Numbered from the stretch's first letter, positions 53,829 through 63,933 are shown. The stretch is DNA of 64,000 nucleotides from Bradyrhizobium barranii subsp. barranii (GCF_017565645.3 NZ_CP086136.1:3765501-3829500); one strand, 5' to 3'. Translations and numbers: made by a program. Notes: generated from the sequence alone by a model not told the origin.

Positions 53829-54797
53829 TCACAGCGTCACGACGATCTTCCCCAGATGCTTGTTCGCCTCCATGTGCTCGAACGCCTTGTCGATGTCGGC
53901 GAAGGCATAGACCTTGTCGATCGGCAGCTGCAGCTTGCGTGACTCGACCGCGCCCCAGATGTCCTTGCGGACCTCGTCGAAGATCTCGCGGACCTCCTCG
54001 ATGGTGCGGGTGCGGAAGGTGACGCCGACATAGTCGATCCGGCGTGCCGCATGCAGGTCGAAGTTGAAGTCGGCATGGGTGCCGCCGAGCCGGCCGACAT
54101 TGACGATGCGGCCCTTGACCTTGGTGGCGGCGAGGTTCTGGCTCGCGACCTTGCCCGAGACCTGGTCGACGATGAGGTCGACGCCTTCGCCGTTCGTCGC
54201 CTTCAGCACCTCGTCCACCCATTTGGGGTCGGAAGAGTCGACGGCGAGGTCGGCGCCATACTCCTTGAGACGGCCGCGGCGATAGGGATCGGTCGACGAG
54301 CCGATCACGAGCTTGGCACCCTTGAGCCGCGCGATCTGCATTGCCATCAGGCCGACGCCGGAGCTCGCCCCCTGGATCAGCACGGCTTGCCCGGGCTGAA
54401 CGCCGCCAACGGTGACGACCGCATTGTGCATGGTCGCGAGCGCGACGGGCAGGGTGGCGGCTTCCTCGAAGTTCATGTTCGAGGGCGCGCGGAACAGCCG
54501 GCCGTGATCGGCCAGAGTGTATTCGGCGAACGCCGCGCCGCCCGAGCCCATGATGCGGTCGCCGACCTTCACGCCCTTGGCATCCGGTCCGAGCTCGGCG
54601 ACCTCGCCGGCCCATTCCATGCCGAGCACGGTGCCGGCACCGCCGGCGGCGCCATGGGCGTGGCCCTTGCGCATGCCGGTGTCGGCGCGGTTCAGCCCGC
54701 AGGCGCGGACGCGAACTAGCACCTGCGTGCCTTTAGGTGTAGGTTGAGCGACGTCGGAAATCTTAGCTCCATCAGGGCCGTAGACGTAAGCCTTCAT
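53829..54797 (-). CDS. MDR-family quinone oxidoreductase (zinc-free)
   Basis: 322 aa. The GroES-like half has VRVRACGLNRADTGMRKGHA and GMEWAGEVAELGPDAKGVKV. The Rossmann half has AVLIQGASSGVGLMAMQIAR (the GxxxGVG loop of QOR proteins) and DLIVDQVSGKVASQNLAATK. Structural and catalytic zinc cysteines are absent, as in NADPH:quinone reductases and zeta-crystallins. It reduces quinones or enones using NADPH. The C-terminus DKAFEHMEANKHLGKIVVTL is the standard ending. Monocistronic, 79 bp from the nitronate monooxygenase gene, same strand. Confidence 0.9.
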   Translation of the reverse strand: MKAYVYGPDGAKISDVAQPTPKGTQVLVRVRACGLNRADTGMRKGHAHGAAGGAGTVLGMEWAGEVAELGPDAKGVKVGDRIMGSGGAAFAEYTLADHGRLFRAPSNMNFEEAATLPVALATMHNAVVTVGGVQPGQAVLIQGASSGVGLMAMQIARLKGAKLVIGSSTDPYRRGRLKEYGADLAVDSSDPKWVDEVLKATNGEGVDLIVDQVSGKVASQNLAATKVKGRIVNVGRLGGTHADFNFDLHAARRIDYVGVTFRTRTIEEVREIFDEVRKDIWGAVESRKLQLPIDKVYAFADIDKAFEHMEANKHLGKIVVTL

Positions 54798-54876
54798 GAA
54801 TTACTTTCTTGCGTTTGATGTATCTGTTTAAGCGACGGCGAGTATCACCTCGCCTCTCGGGCGATAGTTGTCCTTC

Positions 54877-56134
<1,258 letters not shown>

Positions 56135-56695
56135 TCAACCTTGGCCACGAAGCCGCAGGAGTCGCGATGGAATATACTCGACGTCGATGCTGATGCCGTC
56201 TCCGCTCAGAGGGTTCGCGGTGTAGACGACGGAGACAGACAGTTCGAATTGGCTGACAATCGTCAAGATAGCGATGGTGAGCGCGGTGTCTCCACTCGGG
56301 GCTGCGCCCAGCAGCATCTCTGCAATACGGCAGCAATCATCCATCGTCGCCCCCAACGGAGGAAGCTTGATGACCTCTACCTGACGTGCAGCGAACGTGG
56401 TCGGGTCGGCGACGTCGGGTTCACGCGCAACAACGGCGCCCGAGTTGATCAAGGGCACGACGAACTTCAGAACCGGCGCCGTCACCAGGTTGAGATTTTG
56501 AATGTTGACCTCGGTCGCATACACGCCCGGCCGGGCGCCCGCGACACAACAGCAGCTTGCCTCGGATTGCTTGCCGCATACGATCTTCGCGCTGTATGCG
56601 AAGAGGCCCTCGGCTGCGGCCGGTATCGCGCCGAGCTTTTCGAGAAACGGATGCTTCAACCGGTCAGCACTTCAGCCCGTCTGATTGTTAGCCAT
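56135..56695 (-). pseudogene. Hypothetical gene with an in-frame TGA at codon 8
   Basis: The strong site GGAGG (56701-56705) lies five bases before an ATG at 56695. This reads MANNQTG, then TGA (56672-56674), and the same frame continues SADRLKHPFLEKLGAIPA to a normal-looking end at 56135. If a TTG at 56659 is used instead, 174 aa result with no stop. The product has a CCC motif (ASCCCVAGARPGVYATEVNI), strands with alternating hydrophobics, and DDCCRIAEMLLGAAPSGDTA. No family recognised. Either a recent nonsense mutation, a sequencing error or an alternative start. Confidence 0.55.
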
Positions 56696-56879
56696 CTCGA
56701 CCTCCGTGAAGGTTTGTGGAACGGATGAGCGGCACCTGGGCGCGTTGCTTATAGTCCTCGGTCTTGCCTCGATTGAGTTTTGATTACACTACGCCAGACG
56801 CTTTCCCGCAGCGCCTGCTCACCACCTACAATAGCACTGTCGAGGAATGCTCGCCAATCATGTCAAAGGCGAATAACGG

Positions 56880-57530
56880 CTACTCCGCCGACAGCCGCAC
56901 CATCTGGCGGCCGCCGTTCATTTCCTTGAGGCTGTTGACGAATTTTTCCGGGCGCTGCCAGCGGTAGGGGACCTGCAGGCCCATGAACTCGGCGATGTCG
57001 CCGATGAAGCCGGTGCAGTTGGTGGTCTCAGCGTTCCAGACCGACGAGCTCGCCTGCAATTTCTTGATATAGGCGAAGACGCGCTTGGCGTCGGCTTCGT
57101 TCAGATAGACGCGATAGTTCGCGGTCAGATAGTCCGGATCGAGATCGCCGTAGCTCGCGCCGGTTTCGGCTGGCACCCAGGTGAGGTGACCGAGCACATA
57201 AGCCCAGGTGTCGCCGGCGGGCGTGAGGCCCGCGACTTCGACGGCGCGCTCGCTGGTCTTGCCGTACCAGACAAACGCATGGCCCCAGCTCGCCGCTGTC
57301 CGCGCGCGGAAGTCGACGTAGTAGGGACCTTTCTCTGCGCGTGCGACGGGGCGCCGCGTCGATTGCGGCGCCGGTCGTGATGCGGTGTCGGTCGTAGCAA
57401 GCGCATTGGCGTCGGCAACGCGCTTGTTCGCTTCGTGGGCCGAGGCCGAGGGGGTGGTGCAGGCGAGCATCGCCGCGAGGGCGAATCCCGCGAGGATGCA
57501 GGATCCCGATCGATCAGATGTGTTCGTCAC
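56880..57530 (-). CDS. Secreted hypothetical protein, possible papain-like fold
   Basis: 216 aa. The N-terminus has a signal peptide (SCILAGFALAAMLACTTPSA then SAHE, about residues 10-32). There may be a lipoprotein-type cysteine at LAC, although spacing is not ideal. From residue 70: AASWGHAFVWYGKTSERAVE and AETTNCTGFIGDIAEFMGLQ. A His in a WGHAF strand and a later NCTGF Cys are reminiscent of permuted NlpC/P60 or LRAT-like hydrolases, but this is by eye only. It is periplasmic or surface-exposed. Monocistronic. Confidence 0.65.
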   Translation of the reverse strand: MTNTSDRSGSCILAGFALAAMLACTTPSASAHEANKRVADANALATTDTASRPAPQSTRRPVARAEKGPYYVDFRARTAASWGHAFVWYGKTSERAVEVAGLTPAGDTWAYVLGHLTWVPAETGASYGDLDPDYLTANYRVYLNEADAKRVFAYIKKLQASSSVWNAETTNCTGFIGDIAEFMGLQVPYRWQRPEKFVNSLKEMNGGRQMVRLSAE

Positions 57531-57590
57531 GCTGTGCCCCTCGACTACCGGCCGCTTACGCAGATTTCTTGCGCGTATTTCCGTTGCGCG

Positions 57591-57785
57591 TCAGTAGCGC
57601 GCGGCGACCGGGCCGGGCGCCTTGCCGATCGGGGCCTTTCCAATCGGGCTCTTGCCAATCGGCATCTTGCCGATCGGCGCCTGCTCCGCAGGATAGGGAA
57701 CGGGCTGGCGACGCGGCAGATCCGCAGCGTTCGCAGCCGTCACCAGAGCAAGCGTCGCACCCAGAGCAATTACAATCTTCTTCAC
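57591..57785 (-). CDS. Small secreted protein with PIGK repeats
   Basis: 64 aa from a GTG at 57785. A signal peptide (MKKIVIALGATLALVTAANA, cleavage after A20) leads to DLPRRQPVPYPAEQ. Then follow four tandem pentapeptide units ending GK (APIGK, MPIGK, SPIGK, APIGK) and PGPVAARY. The mature part is Pro/Gly/Lys-rich, basic and without cysteine. No family is recognised. The frame continues further upstream, but the signal peptide fixes this start. Confidence 0.7.
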   Translation of the reverse strand: MKKIVIALGATLALVTAANAADLPRRQPVPYPAEQAPIGKMPIGKSPIGKAPIGKAPGPVAARY

Positions 57786-57961
57786 AGTGATACCCCTAGA
57801 AGGTTTAGTCCAAACACGGCACGGCCGTGCCCCCAGACACGGCTCATAGAAGGCGGCCGAATGCGTCCAAGTTGCGGCACCCGCGGGACATGTTGGCGGC
57901 ATTGATCGGGTGTACAGGGATGTGATGTGTCTGGATGTTTCGGGGTGGTGCGGCCTGGTCG

Positions 57962-58045
57962 GTAGGATGGGTAGAGCGCAGCGAAACCCATCGGCCATTT
58001 GCGCGGGGAGCGATGATGGGTTTCGCTGCGCTCTACCCATCCTAC
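57962..58045. repeat. Extragenic palindromic repeat, 31-bp perfect arms
   Basis: The left arm at 57962-57992 begins GTAGGATGGGTAGAGCGCAG and its exact inverse lies at 58015-58045. A 22-bp loop separates them. This is another dispersed Bradyrhizobium-type family (GTAGGATGGGTAGAG). It sits just past the stop of the coiled-coil gene and may serve as its terminator. Confidence 0.85.
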
Positions 58046-58063
58046 GCTGCTGCTACGCGTCTC

Positions 58064-59470
58064 TCACCCGATCCTGTTCAAGCTGTTCCGGATCGTCGAG
58101 AAGATACCGCCGATGTCCTTGCGCAAGGCATCGAGCGCGTTGAAATTGTCGAAGATGCGGGCGAGGCGGTCCTCGACCTCGCGCTTGCTCCTGGCGAGGG
58201 CATCGACGCGCGAGGCGAGGGTGACGTCGCCGTTCGCCTCGATCTCGCCGACGGTGTTCGCAAGAAGATCGCGGGTGGCGCCGACCTCGGCGATCATGGC
58301 CTCGATGCCGAACACCGGCGCCTTCAGCGGAACGAGGTCGGCCTGCGACTTCGACAGCTCCGTCTTGAACGCGTTCAGCGTCGCCAGCGTCTCCTGCAAC
58401 ACGCCGAGGCGCTGGCGCGACTGGAGGACGAAATCGTTCAGCGCGTTCTGGCGGTCGACGAGGGTCTTGCCGTCGGGGGCGGTTTCGACGTCGGCGAGCG
58501 AGCGTTCGAGCAGGGCCTGGCGCTGGCCGAGCTCCTCGAAATCGAGCCGGATCGCTTTCAGGATGTTGAAGCTGTCGTCGATGCGGGCGAGGCGCTGCGC
58601 GATCTCGATCTTGTTCTTCGAGAGCGTCTCGACGCGAGTGTCGAGCGGCGCCTCGCCGCCGGTCTCGAGCTCGTCGATGCTCTTGGCCAGCCGGTCATGG
58701 CTGAGGCCGAGCTCGCCGATCAGGGCATTGATGCCGGCGTCCGGCGATCGCAGCGGGACCAGCTCGGCATGGGATTTCGCCAGATCTTCCTTGTACTGGT
58801 TGAGGGTCACGAACGTGTCCTGGACCGCGTTCACCCGTGACAGCAGCGCCGATACGTCGCGCGCAACATCTTTCAGGCGGTCGGCGAGGTTGTTCTTGCG
58901 GTCGTCGGTCTCGAGGTCGAGCAGGGAGCGTTCGAGCTGGTTCTGGCGGTCGCGGATCTCGGTGAAAACAGGCTCGACCGCGCGCCGCTGATCGGCGACC
59001 TTGCCCACCATCTCTCGCACTCCCTGCTGGCGCCGGCGGATCTCGGCGAGCTGGTCGTGCATGTCGGTGGATTCGTTGCGGCCCTGCTGGAGCAGGGCGC
59101 GCTGCTCAGTCTCGCCCAGCTTGTCGTGGAGGGCGGAGACGGCCTCCCGGGGATCGCTTTCGATCAGGTGCTGCACGGTGGCGTCGAGGTGGTTTTGCAG
59201 GGCGTGGGCGACGACGACATCCTCGCGGGTCTTCTTGAGGCGGTCGCGCAGGGTATTGAGGCGCCGGTCCTGACGCGAGAGCCGCCAGGAGGGGGCGCCG
59301 ATCAGCGCCAGCCCGAGCGTCACGATCGCGCCGGTTGCGATGCGCTGCGGCATCGGCAGGTCCGCAAACAGGGCGGGCAAGTGCGCGACGTCATAACCAA
59401 ACGCCTGCTGGGCGAGGATCGCGATGGCAGCTAGCAGGACAAACCAGGCAACCACGAAAAACAGCCACAT
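58064..59470 (-). CDS. Membrane-anchored coiled-coil protein with internal duplication
   Basis: 468 aa. Two N-terminal transmembrane helices (about 3-22 and 45-60) are followed by a long coiled coil from about 65 to 460. Two units of about 139 residues repeat: 177-315 (opening QLERSLLDLETDD, with NQYKEDLAKSHAELVPLRSP) and 318-455 (opening LLERSLADVETAP, with NAFKTELSKSQADLVPLKAP). The duplication keeps phase. No enzyme motif. The cytoplasmic or periplasmic location of the coil is not determined. A scaffold or envelope-spacing role is possible. Confidence 0.8.
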   Translation of the reverse strand: MWLFFVVAWFVLLAAIAILAQQAFGYDVAHLPALFADLPMPQRIATGAIVTLGLALIGAPSWRLSRQDRRLNTLRDRLKKTREDVVVAHALQNHLDATVQHLIESDPREAVSALHDKLGETEQRALLQQGRNESTDMHDQLAEIRRRQQGVREMVGKVADQRRAVEPVFTEIRDRQNQLERSLLDLETDDRKNNLADRLKDVARDVSALLSRVNAVQDTFVTLNQYKEDLAKSHAELVPLRSPDAGINALIGELGLSHDRLAKSIDELETGGEAPLDTRVETLSKNKIEIAQRLARIDDSFNILKAIRLDFEELGQRQALLERSLADVETAPDGKTLVDRQNALNDFVLQSRQRLGVLQETLATLNAFKTELSKSQADLVPLKAPVFGIEAMIAEVGATRDLLANTVGEIEANGDVTLASRVDALARSKREVEDRLARIFDNFNALDALRKDIGGIFSTIRNSLNRIG

Positions 59471-59646
59471 CGTGACTTCCCCACCCGGGACACATTCTCG
59501 CCATAGTTGCTATTGGAGAGCGGAACCGAGATCAAGGGGCGGGCGGGGTTGCCAGATGTTTCCGGTCGCGCGATCCACTGCTGGTTGCGTCAGTCGATTG
59601 GCGGAGAGCAGGGTGCCAGTTTTTCCCGGGGAGCGGGGCAAGGCCT

Positions 59647-59733
59647 GTAAGCCCGGATGGAGCAAAGCGCAATCCGGGGTCTGCGCGCGCAGAAACGCCC
59701 GTCCCGGATTAGGCTTCGCTCCATCCGGGCTAC
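59647..59733. repeat. Extragenic palindromic repeat (GCCCGGATGGAG family)
   Basis: The left arm at 59647-59678 (GTAAGCCCGGATGGAGCAAA...) and right arm at 59703-59733 (...TTCGCTCCATCCGGGCTAC) are complementary with one extra base and a few mismatches. This is a third dispersed family in the window. It lies between the coiled-coil gene start and the small membrane protein gene end. Confidence 0.8.
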
Positions 59734-59802
59734 GGCACTGCGTGGGCCCCTTTCGGGGAGGCTAGCAGCAGGCGTCGGCGCGAGCCGGCGAGCCTCGGGC
59801 TA

Positions 59803-59919
59803 TCATTTCCCGAGGAAGTTCGTGCGCATCTTGTCGGCGAACCAGACCACGAAGATCGCAGCGAACGAGAGAGCGAAGTACAGAGCCGCCCAGAGAAGTG
59901 CATTACTGGCGTTCGACAT
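59803..59919 (-). CDS. Small 38-aa membrane protein
   Basis: Starts at the ATG at 59919 with GGGAGG 6 bases upstream. One hydrophobic helix (LLWAALYFALSFAAIFVVWF) is followed by ADKMRTNFLGK, a positively charged tail. No family recognised. The good ribosome-binding site and single clean helix support a real small protein. Too short for domain calls. Confidence 0.6.
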   Translation of the reverse strand: MSNASNALLWAALYFALSFAAIFVVWFADKMRTNFLGK

Positions 59920-60085
59920 GACATCCTCCCTTGCATCAGAAATCGATCTGTTGCCGGGAAGGATAGCGGCAGCCGCGACCGCCGATTTGCGCAGGATCAA
60001 TTTTTGCCGGGCTGCGGCGCAAATGGCCGGCGAGCCTTCATTCCGGGCCCACGATGGATTTGCGGCCTAGGAATGACGCAGCGAG

Positions 60086-60871
60086 TTACAGCCGAAACTC
60101 GTTCGTGAGCTCGCCGATGCCGTCGATCGCGACGGTCACTGTATTCACCGGCTCCTTCATCACGCCGACGCCGACCGAGGTGCCGACGGCGATGAGGTCG
60201 CCGGGAAGCAGGGTCATGTCGTGGGAGATTTTGCTGACCAGCTCCTGCGCGGTGAAGATCATGTCCGAGATCGGATAGTTCTGCCGCTCCGCCCCGTTGA
60301 GGATGGTGCGCACGGTGAGCTTGGCGGGATCGAGGCCGGTTGCGATGACGGGGCCGAACGGGCCGTAATCATCGATGCCCTTGGCGCGGGCCCATTGCGG
60401 GAAGGTGGGATCGCTGGTCAGGATGTCGTTGGCGGTGATGTCGTTGACGCAGGTGTAGCCGAAGATGAAGCTGTCCGCTTCCGCCGGCGAGACGCGGGCA
60501 CAGGTCCTGCCGATGACGATGCCGAGCTCGCCCTCATAGGTGGTCTTGCCGTCGTAGTAAGAGGGGCGGCGGATCACGGCGCCCGGCGTCGTGATGCTGG
60601 TGGTGGCCTTCAGCAGATAGAGCGGCTCCGGCGGCTCGGGCTGGTTCAGCTTGGCGGCGAGCGCGTGGAAATTATTCCAGAGCGCGACGATCTTGCTGGG
60701 CGCGCAGGGCGCGAGCAACTCGACCTCCGACAGCGCCAGCGTCTTGCCGGTGGCTGCATGGCGGCCGAACATCTCGCCATCATGCACGCTGATGCCTGAT
60801 GGCGTCAGGGTGCCGAAGCCGGTCGCACCGGCATGGCGGAAGCGCAGCCATTGTTTCATCTCGCCCGCCAT
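60086..60871 (-). CDS. Fumarylacetoacetate hydrolase (FAH)-family protein
   Basis: 261 aa from the ATG at 60871, overlapping the reductase stop by one base (TGATG). A GTG at 60874 is also possible. The FAH domain has VIGRTCARVSPAEADSFIFG, then VNDITANDILTSDPTFPQWA, YGPFGPVIATGLDPAKLTVR, and LLPGDLIAVGTSVGVGVMKE. The metal-binding EGELG block is in YEGELGIVIGR. Family members act as acylpyruvases, oxaloacetate decarboxylases or hydratases in catabolism. It is coupled with a ketopantoate reductase-like gene, so the pair may act on a shared 2-keto acid; the substrate is unknown. Confidence 0.88.
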   Translation of the reverse strand: MAGEMKQWLRFRHAGATGFGTLTPSGISVHDGEMFGRHAATGKTLALSEVELLAPCAPSKIVALWNNFHALAAKLNQPEPPEPLYLLKATTSITTPGAVIRRPSYYDGKTTYEGELGIVIGRTCARVSPAEADSFIFGYTCVNDITANDILTSDPTFPQWARAKGIDDYGPFGPVIATGLDPAKLTVRTILNGAERQNYPISDMIFTAQELVSKISHDMTLLPGDLIAVGTSVGVGVMKEPVNTVTVAIDGIGELTNEFRL

Positions 60872-61890
60872 CACGCCACCGCCAGTGCACGGGGATCGGC
60901 AGGCGCTGAGACGCCGTCATAGAGGCCGGCGATGCGGGCGCGCTGGGTCACCATCGCCAGCACCGAGTCGAGCGCGGGCGTGGCGATGCCGGTGAGGCGG
61001 CCCATCTCCTGCACCACGGTGACGAGCGGGTCGATCTCCATCGGACGGCCGCGCTCGAGATCCTGGAGCATCGAGGTCTTGTGCGCGCCGACCTTGCGGG
61101 CGCCCTCGATGCGGCGCTCGACGTCGACGCGGAATTTGACGCCAAACGTCTCGGCGATGCCTTGCGTCTCCACCATGATCGCGCGCGACAGCGCACGCGT
61201 GGAGGGATCGGTGCAGATCACGTCGAGCGTTGCATGGGTCAGCGCGCTGATCGGGTTGAAGCAGACATTGCCCCAGAGTTTCAGCCAGATCTCGTCGCGG
61301 ATGCGGTCGAGCACCGGCGCTTTCAGCCCGGCGGCGACGAAGAGATCGGCGAGGCGCTGCACGTCCGAGGTGATTTCGCCGGAGGGCTCGCCGAGCGGGA
61401 AATTGTTGCCGTAGACGTGGCGGATCACGCCGGGCGCTTCGATCTCGGTGGCGGGATAGACGATGCAGCCAATGGCGCGCTCGGCGCCGATCTCACGCCA
61501 CTGCCGTCCGCCGGGGTCGATGCTCTCCAGCGTCGAATTCTCGTATTGGCCGCCGTGCTTGTAGAAATACCAATAGGGGATGCCGTTGACGGCGGTGACG
61601 ATGCGGGTGTGCGGCCCGAGCAGCGGCTGCATCTTCTCGATCACGCCGGTGATCGAATGCGCCTTCAGCGTGATGATGATGTAGTCCTGCACGCCGAGTT
61701 CGGCGGGATCGTCGGTGCAGCGCGGATGCACGGTGTGCTTCTCCTCGCCCGCGAGCAGGGTCAGCCCGCGCTCACGCATCGCGGCAAGGTGGGCGCCGCG
61801 CGCGACCAGGCTGACGTCGGCGCCAGCGCGTGCGAGCTGAACCCCGAGATATCCGCCGATCGCGCCGGCGCCGTAGATGCAGATCTTCAT
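60871..61890 (-). CDS. Ketopantoate reductase (PanE/ApbA)-family protein
   Basis: 339 aa. The Rossmann loop KICIYGAGAIGGYLGVQLAR is at the N-terminus. YIIITLKAHSITGVIEKMQP and the catalytic Lys region DEIWLKLWGNVCFNPISALT are present, and the C-terminal KTSMLQDLERGRPMEIDPLV is the classical PanE substrate-binding segment. The enzyme reduces ketopantoate or a related 2-keto acid with NADPH. Being coupled to an FAH-family gene and not panB, a catabolic paralogue is more likely than the biosynthetic PanE, so I give no symbol. Confidence 0.88.
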   Translation of the reverse strand: MKICIYGAGAIGGYLGVQLARAGADVSLVARGAHLAAMRERGLTLLAGEEKHTVHPRCTDDPAELGVQDYIIITLKAHSITGVIEKMQPLLGPHTRIVTAVNGIPYWYFYKHGGQYENSTLESIDPGGRQWREIGAERAIGCIVYPATEIEAPGVIRHVYGNNFPLGEPSGEITSDVQRLADLFVAAGLKAPVLDRIRDEIWLKLWGNVCFNPISALTHATLDVICTDPSTRALSRAIMVETQGIAETFGVKFRVDVERRIEGARKVGAHKTSMLQDLERGRPMEIDPLVTVVQEMGRLTGIATPALDSVLAMVTQRARIAGLYDGVSAPADPRALAVA

Positions 61891-61988
61891 GAAATCCTCG
61901 CGGGTGTCCGGAATTTTGGGACGAAAGATCCGGTCCGGCTCGGAGAGGTCCGAGCCGGGGCCGGTAGTCGCAGGGGAAGTGTGACGCT

Positions 61989-62417
61989 TTAAGCTGCTGC
62001 TTGCGGCGAGCCGTTGATCGCTTCGTCAACGGCAGCAGCAATGTCGCGCATGCTGATGACGGAGACGAGGCTGTAATCGTCGATGACCGGCAGGTGACGG
62101 ATGTGATTGCGGTTCATCAGATGCCGGACGTGCTCGATCGTGTCCGAGGAGCTGCAGGACACCAGCTGCTGCACCGACACGAGCTGCGAGACCTTGACGT
62201 TGATGGCGTTGGCACCATGCTCGGCGACCGCGCGCACCACGTCGCGCTCGGTGAACATGCCGACCGCGGTGTTGCCTTCGGAGCGGACCACGTCCTTGAC
62301 CACCAGCGCGCTGATATTGTTGGCGCGCATCAGCTTGGCGGCGATACCCACCGTTTCGTTCATTCGCACCGTGACAACGCGCGGTGTCTTCTTGCGCAGA
62401 ATGTCTCCGACCAGCAT
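61989..62417 (-). CDS. CBS-domain pair protein
   Basis: 142 aa from the ATG at 62417, with GGGAGG upstream. Two CBS domains: residues about 8-70 (RVVTVRMNETVGIAAKLMRA, GMFTERDVVRAVAEHG) and 75-135 (VSCSSSDTIEHVRHLMNRNH, RHLPVIDDYSLVSVISMRDI). Stand-alone CBS pairs bind adenine nucleotides or NAD(P)H and regulate partner enzymes. The partner is not evident here. The longer frame to 62468 lacks a ribosome-binding site. Monocistronic. Confidence 0.9.
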   Translation of the reverse strand: MLVGDILRKKTPRVVTVRMNETVGIAAKLMRANNISALVVKDVVRSEGNTAVGMFTERDVVRAVAEHGANAINVKVSQLVSVQQLVSCSSSDTIEHVRHLMNRNHIRHLPVIDDYSLVSVISMRDIAAAVDEAINGSPQAAA

Positions 62418-62544
62418 TGCAACCTCCCTAGGTGAATGACAGGGGAAGTGTGGTATACATAATGCCAATCGTCAAGCATTCGATTTGGCTGATCCGAAAA
62501 TTCTTGCGGCAGCAATACTGACGTTTGTCGTCGTGCCAAAAAGA

Positions 62545-62570
62545 AAAGGGGCGCATCGCTGCGCCCCTTT
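62545..62570 (-). terminator. Rho-independent terminator of the transporter gene
   Basis: A perfect 11-bp stem AAAGGGGCGCA / TGCGCCCCTTT with a TCGC loop. On the minus strand it is followed by TTCTTTTTGG, a U-rich tract. It lies 26 bp downstream of the transporter stop. Confidence 0.88.
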
Positions 62571-62595
62571 CGACCGATTGAAAGGCGTGTGGTCG

Positions 62596-63933
62596 CTACG
62601 CTGTCTCGGTCTTGGCGTTGCCGGTCTTGGCGGTGCCGGTCGCGGCGCTGGCGCTCTCGGCTTCCTTGCCGAGGATGAAGGAGCGGCGCAGCGGCTTGAT
62701 CACGAACAGCGCCGTCAGCGCCGCCGTCGCGTTCAGCGCCACTGCGACCACGAACACGGCCTTCCAGCCGTACGTTGCCGAGATCACGCTGGCGAGCGGG
62801 ACGAGCAGGGATGCCGTGCCTTTCGCGGTGTAGAGCATGCCGTTGTTGGTGGTTGCGTATTTCGAGCCGAAGGTGTCGCCGCAGGTGGCGGGGAACAGCG
62901 AGTAGATCTCGCCGAACACGCCGAAGGACACCGCGGTCGCGAGCACGAACACGATCGGTATGTTTCCATAGGCCGACAGCGTCAGCAGCATTACCGCCGC
63001 GGTGCCGAACGCGATGAACATGGTGTGCTCGCGGCCGATCGTGTCGGAGACCCAGCCGAAGAAGGGACGTCCGAAACCATCGAAGATGCGGTCGAGCGAG
63101 ATCGCGAACGTCAATGCCGCCATCTGGAAGCCCGCGAGCGTCACCGGCGTGTCGGCGATCTTGAAGTCGTGCGCGATCGGGCCGATCTGCGCCGCGGTCA
63201 TCAGGCCGCCGGAGGCGACCATGACGAAAACGAGATACATCACCCAGAAAATAGGGGTGCGCAGCACCTGCGGCGGGGTGAAGTCGATCTTGGTCTGCGG
63301 CAGATTGAGCTGCTTCTTCTTCGGCGGGATCGAGATCCGCGGCGGCTGGATGAAGAAGGCGAGCACGAACACGATCAGGCCCTGGCCGATGCCGAAGGTG
63401 AGGAACGCGTGCTGGTAGCCGCTCGTTACGATCATGGTCGCGATCGGCACAATGGTGAGCGCGGCGCCCGCGCCGAAGCCGGCAGCGGTCGCACCGGCGG
63501 CGAGACCGCGGCGATCGGGGAACCATTTCAGCGCGTTGCCGACGCAGGTGCCGTACACCGCGCCGGCGCCCATGCCGCCGACGACCGCGGCGGCATAGAG
63601 CAGGGTGAGCGAGTCAGCGTAGGAGTTGAGCACCCAGGACAGCGCGATCATGACGCCGCCGAACATGACGACGATGCGCGGACCGTATTTGTCGACGAAC
63701 CAGGCCTCGATCGGCACCAGCCAGGTCTCGGTGACGACGAAGATGGTGAAAGCGAGCTGGATCGCCGCGCGGCCCCAATGATACTTGGCGTCAATCGGAT
63801 CGACGAACAACGTCCAGCCGTATTGCAGATTGGCGATCATCGCCATGCAGACGATGCCCATGGCGAGCTGGAACCAACGGAAACCGGTGCGAAGAGGCGC
63901 AGCTGTGACGGCGCCGTCCGTGCTGGAAATCAT
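62596..63933 (-). CDS. OFA-type MFS transporter (oxalate/formate antiporter family)
   Basis: 445 aa with twelve predicted helices. FRWFQLAMGIVCMAMIANLQ YGWTLFV is helix 1 of the OFA/OxlT branch. WFPDRRGLAAGATAAGFGAG between helices 4 and 5 is the OFA signature. FGWVSDTIGREHTMFIAFGT is the MFS A-like motif between helices 8 and 9, and FGEIYSLFPATCGDTFGSKY is typical in helix 10. The start ATG at 63933 has GGGAGG nine bases upstream. Substrates of this family are oxalate, formate or related monocarboxylates. With an NAD-formate dehydrogenase 14 kb away a role in formate metabolism is tempting but unproven. Confidence 0.88.
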   Translation of the reverse strand: MISSTDGAVTAAPLRTGFRWFQLAMGIVCMAMIANLQYGWTLFVDPIDAKYHWGRAAIQLAFTIFVVTETWLVPIEAWFVDKYGPRIVVMFGGVMIALSWVLNSYADSLTLLYAAAVVGGMGAGAVYGTCVGNALKWFPDRRGLAAGATAAGFGAGAALTIVPIATMIVTSGYQHAFLTFGIGQGLIVFVLAFFIQPPRISIPPKKKQLNLPQTKIDFTPPQVLRTPIFWVMYLVFVMVASGGLMTAAQIGPIAHDFKIADTPVTLAGFQMAALTFAISLDRIFDGFGRPFFGWVSDTIGREHTMFIAFGTAAVMLLTLSAYGNIPIVFVLATAVSFGVFGEIYSLFPATCGDTFGSKYATTNNGMLYTAKGTASLLVPLASVISATYGWKAVFVVAVALNATAALTALFVIKPLRRSFILGKEAESASAATGTAKTGNAKTETA

